37,336 nt of DNA from an uncultured Clostridia bacterium (GTDB lineage: Bacteria > Bacillota > Clostridia > Oscillospirales > Ruminococcaceae): assembly GCA_944386455.1 (NCBI GenBank), contig CALXBC010000024.1:1-37336 (forward strand). Direction: 5' to 3'. Under the pieces are notes generated by a model. That model was given only the letters and a program-made list of their open reading frames with translations. It was not told the origin of the DNA and did no database searches. Position numbers and translations under genes: made by a program. This document shows, in pieces, positions 8,271-16,830 of this stretch. The first letter of the stretch is position 1. Every line of letters starts with the position of its first letter.

Positions 8271-10022
8271 ATGAAAAAACTGAAGAAACTGGCAGCAGTC
8301 CTGCTGTCACTGGCCATGACAGCGATGCTGTCCGTCCCGGCTTTTGCTGCCGGAGAGTATTCCATCACCATCAACAACGACAAGGCCGGCCACACCTATG
8401 AAGCCTATCAGATTTTCGCCGGCGATGTGTCCAGTGATGAGGCGCAGGAGGGCAATGCGGAAGGTCCCATCCTCTCGAATATCATCTGGGGCAGCGGCGT
8501 GAATGGTACTGCGCTGCTGGCGGCGCTGAAAGAAGCCGATGCAGAAAAATACGGCGAGTGTGAAACTGCTGCTGACGTAGCCGAGGCACTCGGCATAGAG
8601 AACGCTGCCGCCGCTGACGCAGCAGCTTTCGCGGAAATCGCTGCGGAGCATCTTGCGACTGTTGCAGGAACCGCGACTGCACCTGTAGAGGGCAACTATG
8701 TCATCAATAACCTGGCCGCCGGCTACTATCTGGTGAAGGATCAGGACGGCAGCTTACAGGGCGATGCCGATAGTGCCACCGAATATATTGTCCAGGTGCT
8801 GGGCAACGTGACGATGGAACCCAAGGACAGCGATATTCCCACCGTGGAGAAGAAGGTCTCGGACGAAGAATATACGCAATATGAAGGAGCGCAGGGGCCT
8901 GACTATCAGCCTCCCTATGGTTACGGATATAACGATGTGGCTGACTGGGACATCGGCGATTCCGTGCCCTTTAAGCTTATCGGTTCCATTCCGGATATGT
9001 CCGCCTATGATACCTATGAGTACATTTTCACCGATACCCTGTCTAATGGCCTGACCCTGCAGGCAGATACCATCAAGGTATATATCGCCCGTAATCCGTA
9101 TGATCAAGTGAATAATTATGAACCGTTGATTATGGGAGCGGATTACACCCTCGATGTGCAAAATGTAGGTGCAAACGGCGGCGGCTCTTTCTCCATCGCT
9201 TTTGAAGATTTGAAGACCAATCGATATCTCACCGGAGCAAATAAAGAAGAGTATCATTACGTCATTGTGACCTATGACGCCACCCTGAACACCAATGCCG
9301 TGATCGGATTGGATGGTAACCCCAACAGTGTAGATCTTCAGTTCTCCAACGATCCTAACGGGGAGGGTCTGGGCCGCACTCCTGAGGACACCGTCATCGT
9401 CTTCACCTATGAGCTGGATGGCACTAAGGTGGACGGAGAAAATCCGGACACCAAGCTGGAGGGCGCTGAATTCGTACTGTTTAACGGCGGGCATACCCAG
9501 GTCGCCCATATCGAAAACGGCAAGCTGGTTGGATGGGTTGATCTGCCGGAGGGATATACTGACGAGAATTACAAAGAAATCCCCTATGAAACGTGGGAAG
9601 AATTCAACGCAACCAACAATGTTATTATGACTTCTACTGCGGAGGGCGTGTTCGGCGTATCCGGTCTGGATGATGGAACGCTGTATCTTTTGGAGATCAA
9701 GGCTCCCAATGGGTACAACCTGATGGAGAATGACTTGAGGATTGATATTGCTGCCACTACCGCTAATGGCCAGACTTGGGATGGTGTTCCTGCTAATGCC
9801 CTCACTGCCCTGACCATTGCGGTTGACCAAGGCAATGCTGAAAATGGCAATGCCCAAACAGGTGCCGTGGCCTTGACTGTGACCAACAACCAGGGCACCA
9901 CCCTTCCGGAAACCGGCGGCATAGGCACCACCATCTTTTACATCATTGGCGGCGTGCTGGTTGTAGGCGCGGGCGTCCTGCTGGCTGTCCGGCTTCGCAT
10001 GAGAACGGAAAATAAAGAGTAA
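8271..10022 (+). CDS. major pilin, LPETG-anchored, isopeptide-forming (SpaH/EbpB-like)
   Basis: Probable shaft subunit of the pilus, 583 aa. A classic signal peptide (MKKLKKLAAVLLSLAM) ends in AFA-AGEYS, with cleavage expected after residue 26. The mature protein starts with a SpaA-type N-terminal domain. The VTMEPK segment (Lys185) matches the place of the pilin-motif lysine used by class C sortases to link subunits. A middle isopeptide domain (VEKKVSDEE to DTVIVFTYEL) is followed by a CnaB/SpaA C-terminal domain with LDGTKVDGE and Glu in LLEIKAPNGYN. LPETGGIG starts at 545, followed by a membrane segment and a charged tail. The ATG at 8271 follows GAAAGGAG and gives a proper signal peptide; the longer frame from 8190 does not. 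Confidence 0.93.
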   Translation: MKKLKKLAAVLLSLAMTAMLSVPAFAAGEYSITINNDKAGHTYEAYQIFAGDVSSDEAQEGNAEGPILSNIIWGSGVNGTALLAALKEADAEKYGECETAADVAEALGIENAAAADAAAFAEIAAEHLATVAGTATAPVEGNYVINNLAAGYYLVKDQDGSLQGDADSATEYIVQVLGNVTMEPKDSDIPTVEKKVSDEEYTQYEGAQGPDYQPPYGYGYNDVADWDIGDSVPFKLIGSIPDMSAYDTYEYIFTDTLSNGLTLQADTIKVYIARNPYDQVNNYEPLIMGADYTLDVQNVGANGGGSFSIAFEDLKTNRYLTGANKEEYHYVIVTYDATLNTNAVIGLDGNPNSVDLQFSNDPNGEGLGRTPEDTVIVFTYELDGTKVDGENPDTKLEGAEFVLFNGGHTQVAHIENGKLVGWVDLPEGYTDENYKEIPYETWEEFNATNNVIMTSTAEGVFGVSGLDDGTLYLLEIKAPNGYNLMENDLRIDIAATTANGQTWDGVPANALTALTIAVDQGNAENGNAQTGAVALTVTNNQGTTLPETGGIGTTIFYIIGGVLVVGAGVLLAVRLRMRTENKE

Positions 10023-10042
10023 TTCGCATTTTACATACTGCT

Positions 10043-10079
10043 GCTGCGGTCGGGAGGGGACTCCTCCCGGCGCCGCAGC
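10043..10079 (+). other. strong intergenic hairpin between major pilin and sortase
   Basis: Two nested perfect stems, GCTGCGG/CCGCAGC (outer) and CGGGAGG/CCTCCCG (inner), form a GC-rich hairpin separated by small asymmetric bulges. There is no T-tract, so it is not a normal terminator, and it sits directly before the sortase ribosome binding site (GAGGAGA). It may protect the 3' end of the pilin mRNA or lower sortase expression relative to pilin (inference). Confidence 0.6.
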
Positions 10080-10096
10080 GGTGAGGAGAGCCCTGC

Positions 10097-10942
10097 ATGA
10101 AAAAAACTGCTACGAAGAATAGAATTGTTGTCATTCTCTTAATTGTCGTGCTTCTGGCAGGGCTGTCCTTACTGCTGTATCCGTTTGTCAGCGATTACTG
10201 GAACTCCCTGCACCAGTCCCGGGCGATTGCCACCTATATGGAGGCTGTAACAGAGCTGGATGAAGCCGCCTATGAAGAGTGGTGGGATGGGGCAAAGACC
10301 TACAACGCTTCCTTACCGGGAACACAGAACCGTTTCCTGCCAGACAAAGAGGAACAAAGAAACTACGAAAAGCTCCTGGATATCTCCGGAACCGGCATCC
10401 TCGGTTACGTGGAAATTCCCAACATCGACGTGCTGTTGCCGATCTATCACGGGACCGACGAGGAAGTCCTGCAGGTCGCCATCGGGCATATTGAAGGGTC
10501 CTCCCTTCCGGTGGGCGGTGAAAGCACTCACTGCGTCATATCCGGGCATCGGGGCTTGCCGTCTTCCCGGCTGTTTACCGATTTGGATCAGCTAACCGAA
10601 GGGGATATCTTTATCCTGCGGGTGCTGGACGAAACGCTTACCTACGAGGTGGATCAGATCCACATCGTCGAGCCGGACGACACCTCCCTGCTGGGAATTG
10701 AGGAAGGGCAGGATCTCTGTACCCTGATTACCTGTACCCCTTACGGCGTCAATTCCCACCGGCTTTTGGTGCGCGGGCACCGTGTAGAAAATCAGGAGGC
10801 ATCCAGTACGCTCCGCATCACGGCGGATGCCATGTTGCTCGATCCCCGGCTGGTGGCTCCGTTGATTGCAGCGCCGATCCTGCTGGCGCTTATCCTGCTG
10901 CTCCTGTTCCGTTCACGGAAAGGAAAAAAGAGAAAGAGGTGA
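10097..10942 (+). CDS. class C sortase (pilin polymerase)
   Basis: A transpeptidase that cleaves the LPXTG-type signal of pilins and joins it to the pilin-motif lysine of the next subunit. The 281-aa protein has an N-terminal membrane segment (about 11-31) and a C-terminal one (about 252-274) before a basic tail, the two-anchor layout of class C. The catalytic triad is visible: His151 in ISGHRGLPSS, Cys213 in TLITCTPYG and Arg222 in NSHRLLVRGHR. The ATG at 10097 follows GAGGAGA. It lies directly after the major pilin and before a minor pilin, as in known pilus operons. Confidence 0.93.
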   Translation: MKKTATKNRIVVILLIVVLLAGLSLLLYPFVSDYWNSLHQSRAIATYMEAVTELDEAAYEEWWDGAKTYNASLPGTQNRFLPDKEEQRNYEKLLDISGTGILGYVEIPNIDVLLPIYHGTDEEVLQVAIGHIEGSSLPVGGESTHCVISGHRGLPSSRLFTDLDQLTEGDIFILRVLDETLTYEVDQIHIVEPDDTSLLGIEEGQDLCTLITCTPYGVNSHRLLVRGHRVENQEASSTLRITADAMLLDPRLVAPLIAAPILLALILLLLFRSRKGKKRKR

Positions 10943-10949
10943 TGGATAG

Positions 10950-11894
10950 ATGAATGTCAGGCTGTGTTTGCAGCGGCTTACAGCCATACTGCTCATCCTG
11001 ATCATTGGGATATGCGGTATGCCGGCGGTTGTTTTGGCAGCCGGGCATATCGATACCGACCGGGAATCTTCCCTTCGCGTTTATTTTGGAGAGGACGGAA
11101 CCGGTTTCCCCGGCGTAAGCTTTTCTATCCATCGCGCGGCGGATGTTTCAGAGTTTGGCGTATACACGCTGACCGGTGATTTTGCAAAGTACCCGGTCAG
11201 TTTGGAAGACTTGGACAGCACGGGCTGGCGGGCGCTGGCCCAGACCCTTGCCGCCTATACCGCTCGGGATGAGTTGCCGCCGTTTCAGACGAAGGCAACC
11301 GGGCAGGACGGAGAATGCTGTTTTTCCGGACTGACCGCCGGTTTATATCTGGTGATTGGCGAACGGTATACAGCTGAAAACGCCGTCTACACCCCTGAAC
11401 CGATGCTGATATCCCTGCCCAGTTTGACAGTAAAGGACGAATGGCTATATGACGCGGAGGTTTCCTGCAAATTTGACAGCGAAACTATACTGACTTTCGT
11501 CGAACGCAAGGTGCAGAAGGTCTGGAAGGACGACGGGGAAGAAGACAAACGCCCGAAGCAGATCTCCGTGCAACTTTTGGAAAATGGAACGGTTGTGGAT
11601 ACCGTGCTCTTGAGCAAGGAAAATAACTGGGAATATATATGGAATAATTTAGACGGCGGTTCCCGGTGGCAGGTCACGGAAGCCGAAGTGCCGGACGGGT
11701 ATACTGTCGCCATTACACAGGAAGGAACAGTCTTTATCATGACGAACACCCGCCCTTCCGAGCCGCCGAAGCTGCCGCAAACAGGGATGCTATGGTGGCC
11801 GGTGCCGGCGCTGGTCTGCGGCGGCCTGCTGCTGATCGTGGCCGGCCTGGTGGTGCGGCGCAGACAGGGGGACAGCCATGAAAAGAAAAGGTAA
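10950..11894 (+). CDS. small LPQTG-anchored pilin, probable basal or minor subunit
   Basis: A 314-aa exported protein with a signal peptide (hydrophobic run about 10-30, cleavage near VLAAG). An N-terminal SpaA-like region ends in LTAGLYLVIGERY. A CnaB-type domain (about 178-268) carries Lys in VQKVWKDD, Glu in VTEAEVPDGY and Asn in FIMTNTRP. The sorting signal is LPQTG at 275-279, then a membrane segment and a basic tail. The sorting motif differs from the LPETGGIG shared by the other two pilins, which suggests handling by a different sortase (inference). The start follows GAGGTGATGG and is 7 nt after the sortase stop. The end overlaps the next sortase by 17 nt. Confidence 0.88.
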   Translation: MNVRLCLQRLTAILLILIIGICGMPAVVLAAGHIDTDRESSLRVYFGEDGTGFPGVSFSIHRAADVSEFGVYTLTGDFAKYPVSLEDLDSTGWRALAQTLAAYTARDELPPFQTKATGQDGECCFSGLTAGLYLVIGERYTAENAVYTPEPMLISLPSLTVKDEWLYDAEVSCKFDSETILTFVERKVQKVWKDDGEEDKRPKQISVQLLENGTVVDTVLLSKENNWEYIWNNLDGGSRWQVTEAEVPDGYTVAITQEGTVFIMTNTRPSEPPKLPQTGMLWWPVPALVCGGLLLIVAGLVVRRRQGDSHEKKR

Positions 11895-12516
11895 GGCGGG
11901 AACCATTTTCATAACGGCGGGATCGCTGCTGCTGGCGGCTGCCCTGCTTTTGGTGGGATATAACCTGGTTGATGAGTACCGGGCGGGACAGACGGCAAAC
12001 CATGTGCTGGAAATATTGCAGCAGCGAATGCCGGAAACTCCATCAGACGGTATGCGGACGCAGGAAGATGCAGCGCCGGAGCAAATGGAACTCCCCGATT
12101 ACGTTTTGAATCCGGATATGGAGATGCCAATACAAGAAATCGAAGGAAACGACTACATCGGCCTGCTGGAAATCCCCTCTCTGGGGATTTCCCTGCCAGT
12201 GATGAGCGAATGGAGCTATCCCAAGCTGAAGCTCGCGCCTTGTCGTTACCATGGTTCGGCTTATACCGGCAGCCTAACCATTGCCGCGCACAATTACCGC
12301 ACCCATTTCGGTCCAGTGCGGGGTGCCCCCGCCGGTACCCAGGTGTTCTTCACCGATGTGAAAGGGCGGCGGTTTTCCTATGAGGTTTCCACCGTAGAAA
12401 CGATAGAGGCCACGGCCATTGAGGAAGCGGTAAGCGAGGCATGGAATTTGACGCTCATCACCTGCACACCGGGAGGCCAGGCCCGTGTGGCCGTGCGCTG
12501 TATAAAGATCGAATAA
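11878..12516 (+). CDS. second sortase, short single-anchor type
   Basis: A 212-aa sortase with one N-terminal membrane segment (about 9-29) and no C-terminal anchor, so not class C. Catalytic residues are His138 in IAAHNYRTHFG, Cys196 in TLITCTPGG and Arg203 in GQARVAVRC. The motif YIGLLEIPSLGISLPV is the usual sortase beta-1/beta-2 region. The exact class (A, D or a related group) cannot be settled by eye; overall it looks closest to class D. It overlaps the LPQTG pilin gene by 17 nt, so the two are probably made together. A plausible role is attaching the pilus base to peptidoglycan (inference). Confidence 0.88.
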   Translation: MKRKGKAGTIFITAGSLLLAAALLLVGYNLVDEYRAGQTANHVLEILQQRMPETPSDGMRTQEDAAPEQMELPDYVLNPDMEMPIQEIEGNDYIGLLEIPSLGISLPVMSEWSYPKLKLAPCRYHGSAYTGSLTIAAHNYRTHFGPVRGAPAGTQVFFTDVKGRRFSYEVSTVETIEATAIEEAVSEAWNLTLITCTPGGQARVAVRCIKIE

Positions 12517-12641
12517 TGTTTTTTACTATTAGAAATATGTTGCAGCAATAAAACAAAAATAATATGATAGAAAATACTATCCATATAGTGGACGATTCTT
12601 CGGATGATGACCCGCTCAAATCAACTTAAAGGGACTAATAA

Positions 12642-12680
12642 AGCCAGTTTTTGATCGCTTTGACCGAAAACTGGCTTTTG
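12642..12680. terminator. terminator ending the pilus operon
   Basis: A perfect 10-bp stem (AGCCAGTTTT / AAAACTGGCT) is followed by TTTTG on the + strand. On the - strand the same hairpin is followed by TTTATT, so it may also stop the leftward operon that ends at 12742. An outer pair (AAGGGAC near 12629, GTCCCTT near 12712) brackets it. The rest of 12,517-12,741 is AT-rich with no gene I can support. Confidence 0.88.
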
Positions 12681-12741
12681 TATCCTATTCGGTTGTTTTG
12701 TCCCTTAACGATATCACACTATAAGCGCGGGAGTTGTTTTT

Positions 12742-14082
12742 TTACAAGCCAGCCTGCTTTAATTCTCTCACCAGTCCGACATAAAACTCCCGGACGTCGA
12801 ATCCCCGCAGGTTTTTGCGATAGAGATCAATCATATCGCCGTGTGAAATTCCCCTGCCTCCGGGCGGGCTCAAAAGCCGATATGTACTTCCCCAGCGTGC
12901 CGACTCCACATCCACCAGCCCGTCGTTTGCAGCACTGAAATGCCGCACCAGCAAATAAGATGCACACAGCGGAAAAGGCGCGCTCGTAAAGCGGCTCATT
13001 TTGGACATGACACTCTGATACAAAACTCCCGGTACATCCGGCACTTCCAGATTGATTCTGCTGCAGGCTTCAACTGTCAGGTCACTGACTGCCCGTTTAA
13101 AATCAGGCCGGCGGTCTCCCGTCATTTTCAGCGCGGCATTATAGGAGCGGGCAACTCTGTCCACCAATGCTTTTGGTGCCTTTTTCAGCAGGTAGTCGGC
13201 AAACGCACAGCCATGGTGAGGCGTATTGATCGTTGTCAGTGAGGCAACCAGATGCCCGACACCGCAGCGGCTGATCGCATACCGTGCATCCAGACCGCCT
13301 TTGGAGTGCGCAATGATATTGACCTTTTGACAGCCGGTCTGTGCCACAACTTGCCGGATTCGCAAAGCCAATTCTTCTGCGCTGTCTGCCACCGAAGCGG
13401 CCGATTCCTGCTGCCCATAGTAGATGACTGCACCGTTTTTCATCAGCTCAGCCGGAATCCGTCCCCAGTAGTTAAAAAGCTTTCGGTCTCGAAAAAACAC
13501 ACCGTGTACCAGCAGAAGGGGATACTTCGTTGCACAGAGCGCAGATGTCTGACGAATGCTGTTATATTGCAGCTTTTCAGTTTCAAATGCAAATTCCTCC
13601 TGCACGATGCTGCAAATTTTATAAAACAAAAACAGTCCGAAAATCGGCACCCACCAGCAAAAAATAAAAAGCAGCCTCCATTTGATGCCAAGCTGGACTG
13701 AAGTAGTGCAAACCCGTACCATACCGTTCAGCAACAGGACTGCTGTAAAAAGAAACACCAGCAGGATATTGACCACACAGGCGATCCAGCCGATCCTGTC
13801 AAAAAAACAGATGCACCAGATAAACTGAAGGACAAGGTTTAGCGCAAAAGAGATCACACATACCGCCAGTAAATTACCGCCGTTGACCATAATACGCAGC
13901 CGCTGCTCCGGGCTTTTGACCTGTGCGGGCAGAATATTTACGATAACATAACCGGTGAAGCAAAGCAGATAAAGCAAAACAGTTGGAAACAGCGGTACGG
14001 CAAATATGCGCACCAGCACGGTCAGATTTGTCATAAGCAGTACAACCAACAAGTCTGCTGCCAAACACAGTGCCCTTCTCAA
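12742..14082 (-). CDS. membrane-anchored alpha/beta-hydrolase, triacylglycerol lipase-like
   Basis: A 446-aa protein. The N-terminal 170 or so residues hold about five hydrophobic segments. The C-terminal part is a lipase-like alpha/beta hydrolase: the oxyanion region LLLVHGVFFRD, the nucleophile elbow IIAHSKGGLDAR with Ser260, a TTINTPHHG segment typical of bacterial lipases/PGAP1-like esterases, and a late His in GRGISHGDMIDLY. Substrate is unknown; it could be an esterase acting on lipids or acyl groups at the membrane. The start is an unusual TTG at 14082, supported by AGGAGATAACTG just upstream. It is the last gene of the murD run, 47 nt after the GNAT gene. Confidence 0.82.
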   Translation of the reverse strand: MRRALCLAADLLVVLLMTNLTVLVRIFAVPLFPTVLLYLLCFTGYVIVNILPAQVKSPEQRLRIMVNGGNLLAVCVISFALNLVLQFIWCICFFDRIGWIACVVNILLVFLFTAVLLLNGMVRVCTTSVQLGIKWRLLFIFCWWVPIFGLFLFYKICSIVQEEFAFETEKLQYNSIRQTSALCATKYPLLLVHGVFFRDRKLFNYWGRIPAELMKNGAVIYYGQQESAASVADSAEELALRIRQVVAQTGCQKVNIIAHSKGGLDARYAISRCGVGHLVASLTTINTPHHGCAFADYLLKKAPKALVDRVARSYNAALKMTGDRRPDFKRAVSDLTVEACSRINLEVPDVPGVLYQSVMSKMSRFTSAPFPLCASYLLVRHFSAANDGLVDVESARWGSTYRLLSPPGGRGISHGDMIDLYRKNLRGFDVREFYVGLVRELKQAGL

Positions 14083-14129
14083 CAGTTATCTCCTCTTTTC
14101 CGGTAGATGTATCGTATGAATCTGACAGA

Positions 14130-14654
14130 TTATTTTTCGCTTTTCGATACCGAAAACACAAGATGCGGCATATCCATCCCGTAATAATGCTTGACAAAGG
14201 AGCCGCACGGCGTCATGCCGTTTCGCCTTGCCACACGCATGGAAGGCTCGTTGTTGTCCCGGATGATCGAATAAACTCTTTCTGCGCCAAGCTGTGAAAA
14301 GGCGTATTCCTTACAGGCTGTTGCTGCCTCTGTTGCATAGCCCTGATGCCAGTATGCCCGCTGAAACAGATATCCGACCTCTAAAACCTGTTTTCCGTCA
14401 CAGTCCTGCATGGTCAGCCCACACTGGCCGATCATTTCTCCTGTACTTTTACAAATAACCGCCCAAAGTCCGAAGCCATATTCGTGATACCGTCCGAGCT
14501 GACGTTCCAGCCATTCCTGCACCTCTGCGTCGCTGAAAGCATGTTCATAGGCATACATTGCCTTTTCATCCTGTAATATTTTGCACAGTGCGTGATAATC
14601 CCCTTCGTCCATTTCCCGCAGAAAAAGGCGTTCCGTTTCCAGTATTTTCTTCAT
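14130..14654 (-). CDS. GNAT N-acetyltransferase (RimJ/RimL-like)
   Basis: A 174-aa acetyltransferase of the Acetyltransf_3 type. The start motif TERLFLREMDEGDYHAL, the central GLWAVICKSTGEMIGQCGL and the acetyl-CoA-binding region (VGYLFQRAYWHQGYATEA) are typical of RimJ/RimL relatives, as is RVARRNGMTPCG near the end. Substrate is unknown. The ATG at 14654 has AGGAG 8 nt upstream, better than the GTG at 14663 that overlaps that ribosome binding site. It lies 22 nt after the permease gene. Confidence 0.88.
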   Translation of the reverse strand: MKKILETERLFLREMDEGDYHALCKILQDEKAMYAYEHAFSDAEVQEWLERQLGRYHEYGFGLWAVICKSTGEMIGQCGLTMQDCDGKQVLEVGYLFQRAYWHQGYATEAATACKEYAFSQLGAERVYSIIRDNNEPSMRVARRNGMTPCGSFVKHYYGMDMPHLVFSVSKSEK

Positions 14655-14676
14655 TGCTGCCACTCCTGTCCGTCAT

Positions 14677-15540
14677 TTAATGAAAGAAAAGGCTCACAAG
14701 CATTCCGGCCGCGCTGCCGATAGCGTACAACAGCAACAGAATCCCGAGATTTTTCTTCCAGCCCTTGTGTGTGCGAAACAAAACCGCCAAGCCAAGTCCG
14801 GCGCCGGTACAAAGTCCTGCCACCACTGAACCGAAGCTAAGACTGCCCGAAATATAGAGCTGGACCAGCATCACCGATGCCGCACAGTTTGGAATCAGTC
14901 CGATTGCACCGGCCACAAGAGGCTGAAAAACGCTGTCCGTCAACAATATTTTGGAAAGAAGACTTTCACCGATCAGTTCCATCAGAGCATTCAGAATCAA
15001 TGTAATCAGTAAAATAAACAAAAAGATGCTCAGCGTATGCTTGACTGCAGATTTAAGCACCCCGTCCTTTTCACAGTCACAATGCTCGCAAAGCACGTTA
15101 TGATCATGAATCTCCGGCCGGCCGTCTTTGGAATGTCTCATTTTCAATACCAGATCAATTCCAAATCCTGCGACCACTGCAATCACAATTTTAATCAGGA
15201 TCAGCTGAAAAATCATACCGGCCTTGCCGGGTGCTGACAGCAGCATGGGCACCGCCTCGTCTGACGTCGCAAGAAACACTGACATCATCGTTCCCAGTGT
15301 AATAATCCGCCCCGAATAAAAGTTGGCAGCCGCAACCGAGAAGCCACACTGCGGCACGCAGCCCAAAAGTGCGCCCACCACAATCCCGAAATTGCCGGAC
15401 CGGGAAAGCGCATGCTGCAGCTTATCAGACGCCTTGTGCTCCAGCATTTCAATGAGCAGATAAGCCACGAACAAAAACGGCAGCATTTTCAGCGAATCAA
15501 TCAGCGTGTGCTCAATAATATGCCAAACAGTTTCCCACAT
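14677..15540 (-). CDS. putative metal exporter, ArsP_2-like ~10-TM permease
   Basis: A 287-aa multi-membrane protein made of two halves with matching motifs: GALLGCVPQCGFSVAAANFYSG in short form near residue 57, and GAIGLIPNCAASVMLVQLYI near 217. This is the pattern of the ArsP_2 family (putative heavy-metal exporters, often labelled arsenic efflux or manganese transporter). The loop between the halves has a His/Cys cluster (IHDHNVLCEHCDCE) that could bind a metal ion. Substrate cannot be told from sequence. ATG at 15540 follows AAAGGAG. It is 21 nt after the methionine gamma-lyase-like gene in the same run. Confidence 0.8.
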   Translation of the reverse strand: MWETVWHIIEHTLIDSLKMLPFLFVAYLLIEMLEHKASDKLQHALSRSGNFGIVVGALLGCVPQCGFSVAAANFYSGRIITLGTMMSVFLATSDEAVPMLLSAPGKAGMIFQLILIKIVIAVVAGFGIDLVLKMRHSKDGRPEIHDHNVLCEHCDCEKDGVLKSAVKHTLSIFLFILLITLILNALMELIGESLLSKILLTDSVFQPLVAGAIGLIPNCAASVMLVQLYISGSLSFGSVVAGLCTGAGLGLAVLFRTHKGWKKNLGILLLLYAIGSAAGMLVSLFFH

Positions 15541-15561
15541 TGGTTTCCGTCTCCTTTAATA

Positions 15562-16830
15562 TCAGAGCTTTAACAGCCCTTTTTCCAGCATTGACTGGGC
15601 TGCCAGCAGGACTCCTGCCCTGCCGCTCGGATAACTGAGTCCGCCCTGAATCCACACCGCATACGGCTCTCTCAGCGGTGCATCGGCAGAAAGCTCAATT
15701 GAGGAACCAAGCGTAAAAGCACCTGCCGCCATAATCACCTGACTGTCATAACCGGGCATGTCCCATGGCTCCGGCGTCACAAAGCTGTCCACCGGGGAAC
15801 CTTTCTGGATTCCCTGACAAAAAGCTGTCAGCGCTTCGGCTGTATTCAGTCTGAGCGCGGCAATAATGTCGGTGCGGTAAGCATCATAACGCGGATAAGC
15901 CTCATATCCCAGCAATTCGAACAGGGACAGAGCAAACACCGATGTTTTCAATGCATTTCCAACCACGGACGGTGCCCAGAACAGCCCCATAAACATCCCG
16001 CGGGACTGGTTCAGGGTGCAGCCGACCTCTTTTCCCATGCCGGGTGTGGTCAGGCGGTAGGAGCAAAGCTCGACCAAGTCCTTCCGGCCTGCAATGTATC
16101 CGCCGGTTTCCGCAATGCCGCCGCCGGGATTTTTAATCAGCGAACCAACGATCAGGTCCGCGCCGACTGCAAGCGGCTCCTGCTTTTCTGCAAATTCACC
16201 ATAGCAATTGTCCACAAGAATGAACGTGTCCGGGTTGCCTCTTTTGATTGCCTGAACAATGTTTCCGATATCTTCCACTGTCAGAGACGGCCGCAGAGAA
16301 TAACCGCGGGACCGCTGGATATAGGCCACCTTTGCACCGCTGACGGCTGCCGGAATAGCTTCCAGATCGGGGGTGCCGTCCGCTTTCAGCGGAACCTCAG
16401 CATAAGAAATGCCAAAATCCCTGAGAGAGCCGTTTCCCTCTCCCCGCAGGCCGATGACTTCCTCCATCGTATCATATGGGCGTCCCGTCACAGACACCAT
16501 CTTATCTCCTGTGCGCAATATGCCAAACAGCGCGACCCCGAGCGCATGGGTACCGGATACAAAGTTATGGCGCACCAGCGCGTCTTCGGCTCCAACCGCT
16601 TCTGCAAATACTTTGTCAAGAATTTCCCTGCCGCGGTCATCATATCCGTAGCCGGTGCTGCCCTTGAAGTGACTTTCACTCACCCCGTTGTGAATAAAAG
16701 CGTGAAGCACCTTTGTCTCGTTATATTCTGCCGTATCCGAAATCCGCGCAAACGGCAGGGCACAGCGTTCCTCCGCCTTATGTGCCAGCTCTGTCAGCCG
16801 TTCATCCACATCAAAGAACTGTTCGATCAT
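15562..16830 (-). CDS. methionine gamma-lyase family PLP enzyme (aluminium-resistance-type)
   Basis: A 422-aa PLP-dependent enzyme of the Met_gamma_lyase family (PF06838), long annotated as aluminium resistance protein. Visible are the N-terminal signature (GYGYDDRGREILD), a FVSGTHALGVALFG cofactor-binding segment, LVDNCYGEFAEKQEP with the PLP-contacting Asp, and the probable Schiff-base lysine in GSLIKNPGGGIAETGG. The family acts on sulfur amino acids, but the physiological substrate here is not known. The ATG at 16830 has AAAGGAA upstream and overlaps the methyltransferase gene by 20 nt. Confidence 0.9.
   Translation of the reverse strand: MIEQFFDVDERLTELAHKAEERCALPFARISDTAEYNETKVLHAFIHNGVSESHFKGSTGYGYDDRGREILDKVFAEAVGAEDALVRHNFVSGTHALGVALFGILRTGDKMVSVTGRPYDTMEEVIGLRGEGNGSLRDFGISYAEVPLKADGTPDLEAIPAAVSGAKVAYIQRSRGYSLRPSLTVEDIGNIVQAIKRGNPDTFILVDNCYGEFAEKQEPLAVGADLIVGSLIKNPGGGIAETGGYIAGRKDLVELCSYRLTTPGMGKEVGCTLNQSRGMFMGLFWAPSVVGNALKTSVFALSLFELLGYEAYPRYDAYRTDIIAALRLNTAEALTAFCQGIQKGSPVDSFVTPEPWDMPGYDSQVIMAAGAFTLGSSIELSADAPLREPYAVWIQGGLSYPSGRAGVLLAAQSMLEKGLLKL

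Noticed and set aside
8754-9857. 367-aa frame on the - strand inside the major pilin gene
   Set aside because: Antisense to a well-supported pilin; hydrophobic, biased composition and no ribosome binding site or motif.
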